Assembly: GCA_023807065.1 (NCBI GenBank) | Contig: JAJJLU010003472.1 | Span: 24,319-88,318 of the forward strand | DNA from: Isotricha intestinalis | Lineage: Eukaryota; Ciliophora; Litostomatea; Vestibuliferida; Isotrichidae | Length of the DNA stretch: 64,000 nt | Direction: 5' to 3' | Position numbers and translations under genes: made by a program | The notes under the pieces: generated by a model | The model's input: the letters and a program-made list of their open reading frames with translations, nothing else | Told to the model about the DNA's origin: nothing | Database searches by the model: none | Shown here: one piece after another, positions 19,523 to 28,800 of the stretch | Layout: each line of letters starts with the position of its first letter | Position numbering within the stretch: position 1 is the first letter of the stretch

Positions 19523-21886
19523 ATGAATATTTCATTCTTTAGAAAAAAACAAAATATCTTATTTTTATCAATAATAATATCATTTGTAACTATAATTCAC
19601 AATGAAGAAGTAAAATATAATTATTCTTCTATATTAAGCCATGAACCAAAAGTGACGGTTGATTTTATATTTGATGAAAATTATAAAGAAAAATCAGAAT
19701 CATACACATCACAAAGTGATACTTTTGACAAATATTTTTTTACATATTATGAGACAGAATTACCTTTATATAATGGTGCAAAAATGGCTTGTTATATTCC
19801 AAATAAAAAGCAATTATTAACTCTTGAAGAAAATGAAGAAAAAAATAAAACTTTAATATATAATTTATCTTTAGATTATGGATATATTTATCTTAGAGAT
19901 GTTAATAGTCTTTGTTTTACTTCTTTAATTGAAAGATGGTATTATCAAATTTGTCCTTCTAAAAAAGCAATTCAAACTCTTTCTTACAATAAAATAGATG
20001 AAAAAACTGGAAAAGAAGTTATTGAAATTAATAATTTAGGGTATTCAAAGAATTATACACATCTTTTAAATGAATATCAAATATTTAATAAAGAAACTGG
20101 ATTTAAACTTAAAAAAGAAAATGAAAATCAATTCAGAAACATTATTGCTATAAATAATAAAGTTGTTAAAATATTTGATAATGAAGTATTAAATGAATTT
20201 GCTAAAAATTCAAAAAATATTTTGGTTGTGTCTTATCAAATTCCAGATTTATTATTAACAAAAAGGAAAGATTTAAAAATAAATCCATCCAAATTGAAAA
20301 ATGTAACTATTGAAGAATTTGTGAAAAAAAACAAAAATTTTAGGTCAGTTGAATTACAAAGAGTAATGTTAAAAAAATTAAATAAAAATACATTTTTATT
20401 AGATGAACCATTACCTGAAGATGTAAAATATGGTTCAATAAAAATTATAAATCAAGCAGGAAAAGATTTAACATATGAAAATGATATATTTGTATATAAA
20501 GATGTTTTATATTGTAATACTTGTAATTTTCCAAAATGTGAATACAATCAATGTTATGTATCTGCAAGTACTTCAGAAGTTAGAAAAATTATTCAAATAT
20601 TAGAAGAAAATTTAGTGTTATTAGATGATTTATTCCCAGGTACTTTTGAACAAACAAAATATGCTCTTTGGTATGGAAATGATTTTAAAATTAGTTATGG
20701 AAAAGGTGTTATTACAGATACTTTAAATACTAATATTCAAGGATCTTTTGTTTTAGATTCTCAAAAATATAAAAAAGGAGACTATATTATTTTATTTAAA
20801 AAAGAAATCAAAAAAAGAAAAAAAAAGATAACTAATTTAATAGCTTTTAAAAATATTTTTAATAACACTAAATATTTTACTTGTGAAATTCAAAGATTTG
20901 AAAAATATTCTATAAAAATTGATCCTTTATGTATAAAAAATTTTAATGAAATTGATATGTCAAAGAATTATTTAATTGTTTCAAAAATGAATACTCAATT
21001 TAAAAATAGAATAAAGTCAAAATATATAGACCCATTATATAAAATTTCAAAAGTAAATATTAATAATTTAAATAAAATTTCAATTCCTTTCTCAAGAGAT
21101 ACAATATATTATTATGAAACTATATCTCCTATTGAATTTGATGTTCATTTTACTTTATCTATAATTAATAAAATTAAACCTTCATATATTAGTCTTTATT
21201 TAACTAGTAATAAAGATGAAGTTAATCCAAATGATTATGAAATTATATTTAATGCTAAAAGTGGTATTTTAATTAAATCCATAAAAGATGACCAAATTAT
21301 CACGTTTTATACAAATGAAAGAATGAATTTATTTACTACTAAATTACAATGTGATATTATTTTAGTAAATTCTACTATTTATATTAGTACACTTGATAAC
21401 GAATATGAAAAACTTTCAAGTATAAAAATTAAATACAATTTAAATTCAACAAATGCAAAAATTAATTATATAAAAATAAATGAAAAAGAAAGTTCTAATT
21501 TAAAATTTCTAAATATATTTTTTCAAGATAAAATAACAAATGAACATAAAATTAATATATTTTTATATGAAAAGAAATATTTTTTTGCAGATAATATTAC
21601 ATTTATAGATTATTTTGAAGGAGGAGATTATTGTGAAGCAATAAAAGCAAACAGAAAAGTGAAAGTAATTTATTCATGTGACCCAACTGGAATTAATTCA
21701 ATATATGTTAAAGATGTTCATGAAGATGAAAAAAAATTATGTGAATATACATATTATGTACAATCTAAATATTTATGCAATCCAAATGTGATAATGAAAA
21801 ATGTAATTAAATCAGCAGATAATCCTGTGAATTGTATACCTAAAAATGATAAATATAATCATAATTCAGAAGATTTTTTTAAATAA
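19523..21886 (+). CDS. OS-9/XTP3B-like ER lectin with MRH domain split by a long insertion
   Basis: OS-9 family lectins read trimmed N-glycans on misfolded proteins in the ER and hand them to the ERAD ubiquitin ligase. I start at the ATG at 19523, because the product begins MNISFFRKKQNILFLSIIIS, a good signal peptide. An in-frame ATG at 19412 would add 37 hydrophobic residues. The N-terminal MRH half is at about 19765-20070 (MACYIPN, LCFTSLIERWYYQICPSKKA, then the sugar-contact Gln at 19973). The C-terminal half is at about 21610-21800 (FEGGDYC, ANRKVKVIYSCDPTG, KLCEYTYYV, KYLCNPN) and supplies the Arg, Glu and Tyr contacts and paired cysteines. Between them lie about 510 residues with their own Cys pairs (CNTCNFPKCEYNQC). 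In most OS-9 proteins the two halves are nearly contiguous. No KDEL-like tail is seen. Confidence 0.72.
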   Translation: MNISFFRKKQNILFLSIIISFVTIIHNEEVKYNYSSILSHEPKVTVDFIFDENYKEKSESYTSQSDTFDKYFFTYYETELPLYNGAKMACYIPNKKQLLTLEENEEKNKTLIYNLSLDYGYIYLRDVNSLCFTSLIERWYYQICPSKKAIQTLSYNKIDEKTGKEVIEINNLGYSKNYTHLLNEYQIFNKETGFKLKKENENQFRNIIAINNKVVKIFDNEVLNEFAKNSKNILVVSYQIPDLLLTKRKDLKINPSKLKNVTIEEFVKKNKNFRSVELQRVMLKKLNKNTFLLDEPLPEDVKYGSIKIINQAGKDLTYENDIFVYKDVLYCNTCNFPKCEYNQCYVSASTSEVRKIIQILEENLVLLDDLFPGTFEQTKYALWYGNDFKISYGKGVITDTLNTNIQGSFVLDSQKYKKGDYIILFKKEIKKRKKKITNLIAFKNIFNNTKYFTCEIQRFEKYSIKIDPLCIKNFNEIDMSKNYLIVSKMNTQFKNRIKSKYIDPLYKISKVNINNLNKISIPFSRDTIYYYETISPIEFDVHFTLSIINKIKPSYISLYLTSNKDEVNPNDYEIIFNAKSGILIKSIKDDQIITFYTNERMNLFTTKLQCDIILVNSTIYISTLDNEYEKLSSIKIKYNLNSTNAKINYIKINEKESSNLKFLNIFFQDKITNEHKINIFLYEKKYFFADNITFIDYFEGGDYCEAIKANRKVKVIYSCDPTGINSIYVKDVHEDEKKLCEYTYYVQSKYLCNPNVIMKNVIKSADNPVNCIPKNDKYNHNSEDFFK

Positions 21887-22017
21887 AAAAATTTAAAGAA
21901 TAAATTATATAAATAATTATAAAATAAAAAAATAAAAATAGAATATATTAAAAGATTATAAAAATGATTAAGAGATGATATTTTGAAAGATTGGAAGTGC
22001 TTTTTATTTAAAAAATG

Positions 22018-22066
22018 AGAGTTATTGGGCCATGTAACCTCTACAGTCACACGCTCTTCTAGCTCT
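22018..22066 (-). ncRNA. Candidate small structured RNA, probably Pol III-terminated
   Basis: A 49-nt island of about 47% GC sits in very AT-rich spacer. Read on the minus strand it folds into a lower stem AGAGCTA/TAACTCT (one C-A mismatch), an internal loop GAAGAGCG/TGGCCCAA, an upper stem TGTGAC/GTTACA (one G-U pair) and a 7-nt loop TGTAGAG. Six Ts (22015-22010) follow two bases beyond the lower stem, as a Pol III terminator would. The overlapping 85-codon minus frame uses GAG, CGT, GTG and CCC codons foreign to the host genes, so a protein is unlikely. It does not match tRNA, 5S, U1, U2, U4, U5 or U6 by eye. Transcript ends and function are unknown. Confidence 0.35.
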
Positions 22067-22227
22067 ATTAATATACTTTCTATTATTTTTATTCTTCTCA
22101 TTCTCTTTCTATGCATTTATTTTTTCTAATTCAATGAATTTATTTATTATTTTTATTATTTTTATTTTCTTTTTTTATTATTTTTTTTTATTTTTTTTCA
22201 TAAAAAATATTATATTAATATTATTTA

Positions 22228-23070
22228 ATGTCTAATTTGGAATTTTCTAATACTGATTCTCCTAATGTTATCCATTTTTCTAATAATAATTTCTTATCAT
22301 TTGGTAAATTAGAAGATTTTCAAAATCCTATTTCTTCAAATCCTGTGAGTAATTTTGAATTAATATCAAATGATAATTATAATAAATCTATCTCTAACTC
22401 TCAAACTTCAAAAAAATCACCTAAATTTAATATTCTTTTAGAAGAAAATAATAATAATGTTTTAAATGATATAAAAATATATTCTCCTATTATTAAATCA
22501 TCTAAATATAAATCTTTTATTTCAAATAAAAAAATAACCTGTGAATCTAGTAATTATCAATTTTTAAAGAAGAAAAAAAAACTTATGTCAAGTGAAGAAA
22601 TTGAACTTGCTAAAATTAAAAAGGAAAAAGAAGATTTTAAAAAAGAAAAATTGAAAAATGAAAAAATATATAAAAAAAGTAAGAAATATATACCTATGAC
22701 AATTACTCCTTCTCCTTTAACAATACTAAAACCTTTTCATTTATCAAGTTCTTATTCTTCTAAATATTTAAAAAACAGAATGAGTTCAACTGATTATGAA
22801 ATTAATAAAATAAATAATAAAATCAAAGAGAAAATTAAAAAAAAATGTGATGAATTTCAAAAAAAAGAAATGAAAACTTTTTCAGAAAAAAAATCATTTA
22901 ATTATTTATTCTATAATGATATAAGCAAAAGAGAAAATAATAAATTTAGTTCTCCAATTAATTCAAAAATTATTGAAAAAATTAATAATAATCCAATATT
23001 AGCTTTTAAAGAAAATAATTCTTTTTTTTCAAATAAAAAATCTTCTTCTTTGACATATAAAAAACAATGA
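22228..23070 (+). CDS. Hypothetical Ser/Asn/Lys-rich protein
   Basis: This 280-residue protein is of unknown family. The first 130 residues are Ser/Asn-rich and probably disordered (SNTDSPNVIHFSNNNFLSFG). Residues about 125-155 form a charged helix (ELAKIKKEKEDFKKEKLKNE). A more conserved-looking stretch, KYIPMTITPSPLTILKPFHL, lies near 150-175. A second basic helix (NKIKEKIKKKCDEFQKKEM) follows. No signal peptide, membrane span or enzyme motif is seen. It is one of two genes in the window ending in TGA rather than TAA, which shows that TGA is a stop in this genome. A cytoskeletal or regulatory role would be a guess. Confidence 0.6.
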   Translation: MSNLEFSNTDSPNVIHFSNNNFLSFGKLEDFQNPISSNPVSNFELISNDNYNKSISNSQTSKKSPKFNILLEENNNNVLNDIKIYSPIIKSSKYKSFISNKKITCESSNYQFLKKKKKLMSSEEIELAKIKKEKEDFKKEKLKNEKIYKKSKKYIPMTITPSPLTILKPFHLSSSYSSKYLKNRMSSTDYEINKINNKIKEKIKKKCDEFQKKEMKTFSEKKSFNYLFYNDISKRENNKFSSPINSKIIEKINNNPILAFKENNSFFSNKKSSSLTYKKQ

Positions 23071-23380
23071 GAGAAGAAATAAAATATAATTAAATTAATA
23101 AATCAAAAATTTCAATATTATTTATTTTAATAAATATATATGAATTTTTTACATAAAAGGAACATTTGACTTAAATATGATGATTATTTAAAATATAAAT
23201 TATAATAAAATATTTTTTAACTATTCAATTTATTACCTTTTTTTATTTTAATATTTTTTTAAAGTGTTTAACATAATATTAAATAAATGATAACGAAAAA
23301 AAAACAATTATTATAAATAACTAAAATTAAAAAATAAATTTCTAAAGAATTTTTAATTTTTAAATAGTTTTAACAATTGC

Positions 23381-23983
23381 TTAATAATCATTAACTTTAA
23401 TACCCCATAATTCGGGAAGATATTTAATAAAATAATTGACATTTTCTTTAGGCATTGTATAAAACATATTTTTATGAATTTCAATAAAATCAGATAAATC
23501 AATGAAAGGCTTATCCATTATTACAAATTTTATTGCCAAATCTAATTTTCTTTGAGCATATTCTTCTTTTTTGTGGAAAATTTTAACTAAAGGATGTTTT
23601 TTAATATCAATGATACTCCATAAATATTCAGGAGAAATAGTTTCATTTTCTCCTTTAATTACTTCAAAAGTATCAGTTACATTTTCTATTAATTTTAAAG
23701 GAACTTCATCTCTAAAAATATTAGTAAATCTTTCTAAAGAAACTTGTTCTCCTGGATTTGTTCCTATAAATTTACATAATTGAGATTGTTCTTGTGAGGT
23801 TAAAAAAATTCCTAATTTTCCAAAAGCTTCATCTAATTTAATTTTTTGTATTTTTCCATCTCCAGTTCCATCTATTGTTGCTATATAAAAAAATACTTCA
23901 TTTAATCCATATATTCCTTTATGTGATCTCATTTGCATTTTCATTTTTGCTTTTATATTTTCTATTGTATTAACTACATCCAT
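23381..23983 (-). CDS. Calcyphosin-like EF-hand protein
   Basis: The 200 residues follow the calcyphosin/CAPSL layout: an N-terminal helix, YIATIDGTGDGKIQKIKLDE as EF-hand 1, a long helix GKLGIFLTSQEQSQL, three further EF-hand-like units, the KHPLVKIFHKKE segment between hands 3 and 4, and a C-terminus YLPELWGI. Related proteins sit in ciliary doublet microtubules and respond to calcium. Only the first loop retains several acidic ligands. The others (TNPGEQVSLERF, KGENETISPEYL, MDKPFIDLSDF) have lost most of them, so most hands probably do not bind calcium and the fold may be structural. It lies tail-to-tail with the upstream gene and head-to-head with nothing. No intron is required. Confidence 0.7.
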   Translation of the reverse strand: MDVVNTIENIKAKMKMQMRSHKGIYGLNEVFFYIATIDGTGDGKIQKIKLDEAFGKLGIFLTSQEQSQLCKFIGTNPGEQVSLERFTNIFRDEVPLKLIENVTDTFEVIKGENETISPEYLWSIIDIKKHPLVKIFHKKEEYAQRKLDLAIKFVIMDKPFIDLSDFIEIHKNMFYTMPKENVNYFIKYLPELWGIKVNDY

Positions 23984-24090
23984 TATACTTTTTAAAAATT
24001 TTATTTTTTTCTTTTTTATAAATTTATTATGAAAATAAAATTTAAAAATATCAAATTTATTTAAAGAATGTAATTTTTATTTTATCATTT

Positions 24091-25734
24091 TTATTGAACT
24101 ATTCTTTGTCCATTTGCTGAAAGAACTCCACCTCTTTTATTGTAATTGTCATTGTCATAATTTTGATTAAAATTAGGGTTATTAAAGTTTTGATTATTAG
24201 GATTATTGTAATTTGGATTATTAAAGTTTTGATTATTATAATTTGGATTATTAAAACCTTGATTATTAGGATTATTATAATTTGGATTATTAAAACTTTG
24301 ATTATTAGGATTATTATAATTTGGATTATTAAAGCTTTGATTATTAGGATTATTATAATTTGGATTATTAAAGCTTTGATTATTAGGATTATTATTATAA
24401 CTTTGAGTAGTAGGATTATATCTTCCGTTATTTACATAACTGTTACCTTTATAATTCTCATTTGTACCATAATTTTGATTTGGAATAACTTCTGTAGCTT
24501 TTTTCATTTGGTTAATGTATTTATTGTAATAATAATCATCTACCGGACAAGTAATAGGATTGTGTCTTAATTTAGAATCTCCTAAATAACCACCTGAACT
24601 TTCATAATCAATTAAAGTTTTATGTTGTGAATCCCATCTGAAAAATCTATTCATATCTTTATCAAAATAGTCTTGTTGATTTTTAGCAAATAATAAAGAA
24701 TCTCTGGCTTTATTATATAAAGGAACTGGTCTATTAGGATAAAAATAAGCCGGCATAATTAATTGTGGTCTCATATCTTCATTTGATTGATTTAATTTAT
24801 TCAAATGATCAATTTCGTTTTGATTATCTAAATATTCTTTATATAATCTTTGATTTCTCAGTTTTTCCTCTAATTTTAATCTATCCAAATCTTTTTGATC
24901 ATCAATAGGAACAAAAGTATCATCTTCTTTTTGATTTTTTAATTTCTTCTTTTCATCAGCCATAATTTTATTAAATTCATAATCATTCTTTGCTTTAAAA
25001 GCATCTGGATTAATTGCATCTCCATATAATCCATTTAAATTAGATAAATTATCATAAATCTTATCATTTAAACCTTTTATATGATCTTTATATCCATTAT
25101 CATTATCAAAATCAATATAATTTTTTTCATCATCTGGTTCCTTTAATATCATTCTTCTTTGATTTATTAAATCTAAATTATCTTTTTGATTTTGAAGTTC
25201 TTTTTGTTTTCTTGCATCTGCCATTTCTTTATCTTTATCTCTCTCATTTAAATTAGCTAATCTTCTTCTTTCTTCTTCAAGTTCTTGTTTTCTCTAAAAA
25301 TTATAAAAATATTTTACTCTTAACTCTTCTTCTTGTTTTCTTCTCATTGATTCATCTTCATATCCTTTAACCATTCCTTTTAAAAAATTTTTTCTATCCA
25401 TTTCTCCATAAGCATATCTATCATTCATATAATTTATTTTCCTTTGATATTCTTCCCATTCTTTTTGAGTCATATCACCATAAGGTCTTCTTAAAGATGT
25501 TAAAAAATCCAAATCTTTTCTATATTGATTTATTTCTCTTTTTCTAAATATTTCTTCTTCTCCAAATTTCATTCCATATGGTCCCATGTTTCTATATCCT
25601 GAAGACATTGCTCTTTGACTTTTTGAATCTGTATTATTTCTATTTGGATTTGAATAATATTGATTTGGCTATATTTATTAAGTTAAAATTGATTTTTTTA
25701 CATTATTATTATATTGTCGGTTTTCCATTTTCAT
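24091..25734 (-). CDS. Three-exon coiled-coil protein with Asn/Pro/Gln tandem repeats
   Basis: Three exons join in frame: 25734-25702, 25668-25318 and 25293-24091, giving 528 residues (526 from the second ATG at 25728). The product begins with Asn-rich sequence (ENRQYNNN | PNQYYSNPNR). It continues with MGPYGMKFGEEEIFRKREIN and a charged helical region that runs across the second junction (RRKQEEELR | RKQELEEERR). Extended Tyr/Pro motifs follow (MPAYFYPNRPVPLYNKARDS). It ends in about seven imperfect 13-residue repeats of the type NNPNYNNPNNQSF (24160-24400), then GGVLSANGQRIVQ. The family is not recognised. The charged helices plus aromatic loops suggest a cytoskeletal or ciliary filament-associated protein, by inference only. 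The repeat tract is prion-like in composition. Confidence 0.72.
25294..25317 (-). other. 24-nt spliceosomal intron
   Basis: Begins GTAAAATATT and ends TTTTTAG on the minus strand, with an in-frame stop inside. Removing it fuses two minus-strand frames (…EEELR to RKQELEE…) without a phase change, which is what identifies it. Confidence 0.85.
25669..25701 (-). other. 33-nt spliceosomal intron
   Basis: Begins GTAAAAAAAT and ends AAATATAG on the minus strand, with TAA codons inside. Its removal links a short first exon (ENRQYNNN) in frame to PNQYYSNPNR and the main body of the Asn-rich repeat protein. Confidence 0.75.
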
Positions 25735-25839
25735 TTTAATTTTTATTCATTTAGGTTTTTATTATTTATATAACTTAATTTATATTTTAATTATTGTTTA
25801 ATTATTAATCACTTAAATAAAGTTAAAAAGGTAATAAAA

Positions 25840-28800
25840 ATGGAAAATGAAAATATAAAAAATGAAAATGAAAACTCAGAAACCAATGAAAAAACTGAAG
25901 AAACTAATTCTGAAAAAAATGAAAATCAAAATTTAATTGAAGATATAAATACAAATTCCAATCAAGAAAAAGATTTAAATTTAAATAATGCAAATAAAAT
26001 CCAATATGACCCATTAAATAATGAGAATAATGAAATTAATACAAATATAAATATTCAAAATAATAATCCTAATGAAAATGATTTTATTAACTATTTAAAT
26101 GATTTGGAAAATATTTCTGAATATATGGATGTTGAAGCCTATAATAAAGTATTTATTAATAGAATAGTTCCAGATATGAATATTGTTTTAAATACAAGTG
26201 TGTCTCCTAATGCTATTAATTATATCAAAAAAATATTCTATTTTATTTTAAAATATTTAAAAATTAGATTAAATTACTTAAAAATAATGACAAATGAAGA
26301 AATTTTTCTAATATTAAAAATTATTCTTCCAAACAATAAAATTTATATTTTTAATAATTTTTATCAAAATGATATTCAATCAATAAATATTCTTGAACAA
26401 AACATTTTATTTCCTATTCTTCAAACTTTATGTCCTCAAATGAATCATATTGGTAATTCATATAAAAAAATAATGAATACTTGTGTATTATATAAATATA
26501 TTCTTGAATTTCTGTATCAAGAAAATTTTTTAAATAAATTTTATGAAGAAATTTTAATAAAACCTGAAATTGAAATGATTTTTTTTTGTAATTGTTATTA
26601 TAGTCTCTCTTCTTGTTTTTATTATTATGATAAAGAATATTTGCTTAAAGATAATTTAACAATAAAATACATTAAATTAATGAATCAAAGATATGATTAT
26701 TTATTGTTAAATGAAATAAAGGATAATAAAACAGAAATGGTTGTAATTCTCTATAATAAATTAATGATTGATTTAAATATTATTAATAAAGTTTATTTAG
26801 ATTTAAAAGATGAATATTTAGATGATTTTAAATGTTTTTTATCAAAAGATTTAGAATATTCATATAAATATTTAAAATCAAATAATTTAGAAACAAGAAT
26901 AAGTGGAATTTCTTTTTTATCAAATTTATGTGTTAATATTGAAAATAATCAAATATTTTCTCAATATGATAATTATCAAGAAATTATTGAATTAAAAAAG
27001 GAATGTTTTCTAAATTTTTTATTTAAAATAGATTTTTATAATTTAATTTTTGGAGAAAACATTCATGAAGCAATTTTATCAAGAGCATCTCCTTTATTAG
27101 TTTTTCTATATAAAAATAACAAATTATCTTCAGAAGATATTACAAATTTATGGAAATTTTATCAAGAAAAACATCAAAGTATTGGAGAAAGTATTCTTAA
27201 GGTTTTCAGTGAATTAATTCATGTATTTTCAAATGAACATTCAAATTTTGTTTTGAAAATTATTTCAGATATGAATTATAAAGATATCAATGAACATACA
27301 TTAAAAATTTTAGAAAATTTTAATTTTGTTAATGTTCGAAATGAAAATTTATTAAGAATTTTATTTAAATTTTCAAATGAAAATTCTTATTATAGTGGAT
27401 TAGCAGTAAATGTTATTTTAAAATGTAGGATTTTATTATGTAATATTTTATTAAAAAAAGAATATAAAAATGATTTAGTTAAATTTGTTAAAAAATGTAT
27501 TTATGGAATTGGATGTAATAACATTGTTAATACATATTTATCTCTATTAGACACATTATTAAAAAATATTAAATTAAATGATAAAAAAGAAATATATCAA
27601 GCTTTTCATCAAAGTATTGAAGATTATACAAGTCTAATTAAATATTTAGATACCAAATTGACTTTAACTTCTACAATATTATATTCTTTAATAGATATAA
27701 AAAAAGAAATTTTATTTTTTTCTTCTGAAATTGATAATATACAAAAAAATATAATTAATAGGAAAAATGATGTAGAAAATCTTTTAAATGTAAATGATAT
27801 AATGAATGATTATGATGAACATAGATTCAATTTAGAAAATGAAAATCCAAAAATAAATGAAGAAGTGCATAATCAAAATAATAATATAAATAATAATCAA
27901 AATCAACATAATAATTTAGACTTAACTCAAAGTACAGAAAAAACTTTAGAAGACAATAATCAAATTGACATTGATAATGAAAATATTGATATGAATGAAA
28001 ATGAAAATTCTTTTAGTTCTATTTCAACTGATATTTCAAATATTGAAAAAACTAAAAGAATTATTATTCAAAACTTTATTGATTCTTATCAAAAAGAATT
28101 ACAATTAAAAGATTTTTCTTTAAAAGATAATTATGATTTTGTCTTTAGAAAACTAAAATTAAATTTTCAAGGTCAAAATTATTATTCTTTTATCACTCTT
28201 TTATTATCATTTTTAAAAAGTTTAATTTTTACATCTTCTTTAACTTTAACTAAACAACAAATTGAATTTTTATATATTATATTAGTTAAACAAAGAGTAG
28301 ATGAAAATGAAGCTAATATTTTTTATAATTTCTTTTCAGAAATAATTAAATATCAATTTTTATCAAAATCAAATTTTCTTTATGAAGAAAATATTTGCTA
28401 TTTATGTTTAGATTTATTTTATAAAGATGATACATTATTAAATGTAACTTATCCTGCTTTTGATTTAATTAAAAATTTCTTTATTTATATAAATTCAATT
28501 CATAATAATATAATGTTTAACACTAATAGTAATAGGATTGTTTCTATTAATAAATTTGATTGTTTAAGTTCTTTTAAGACAATTTGGAGGATTTATTTAT
28601 TAACCACAAATGAAAAAATTGCAGAAGAATCTTTATTATTATTAAATAATATTGTTTCAATAGTTTCTAAAAATATTGATGATAGAAAGATGTTATTTGA
28701 TGATATATTTAAAGAATTATCTATTTATCAAACTTATGTTTTAAAATATCCAGAATTTAAACTAATAATAAATAAATTATTAGGATTGTTATTTACTTTA

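Noticed and set aside
21859..22116. Minus-strand 85-codon frame with a basic N-terminus and hydrophobic tail
   Set aside because: It overlaps the end of the OS-9-like gene, uses codons foreign to the host only in the hairpin part, and its hydrophobic tail is simple AT-rich sequence.
24163..24570. Plus-strand Ile-rich 135-codon frame
   Set aside because: It is the antisense of the Asn/Gln repeat tract.
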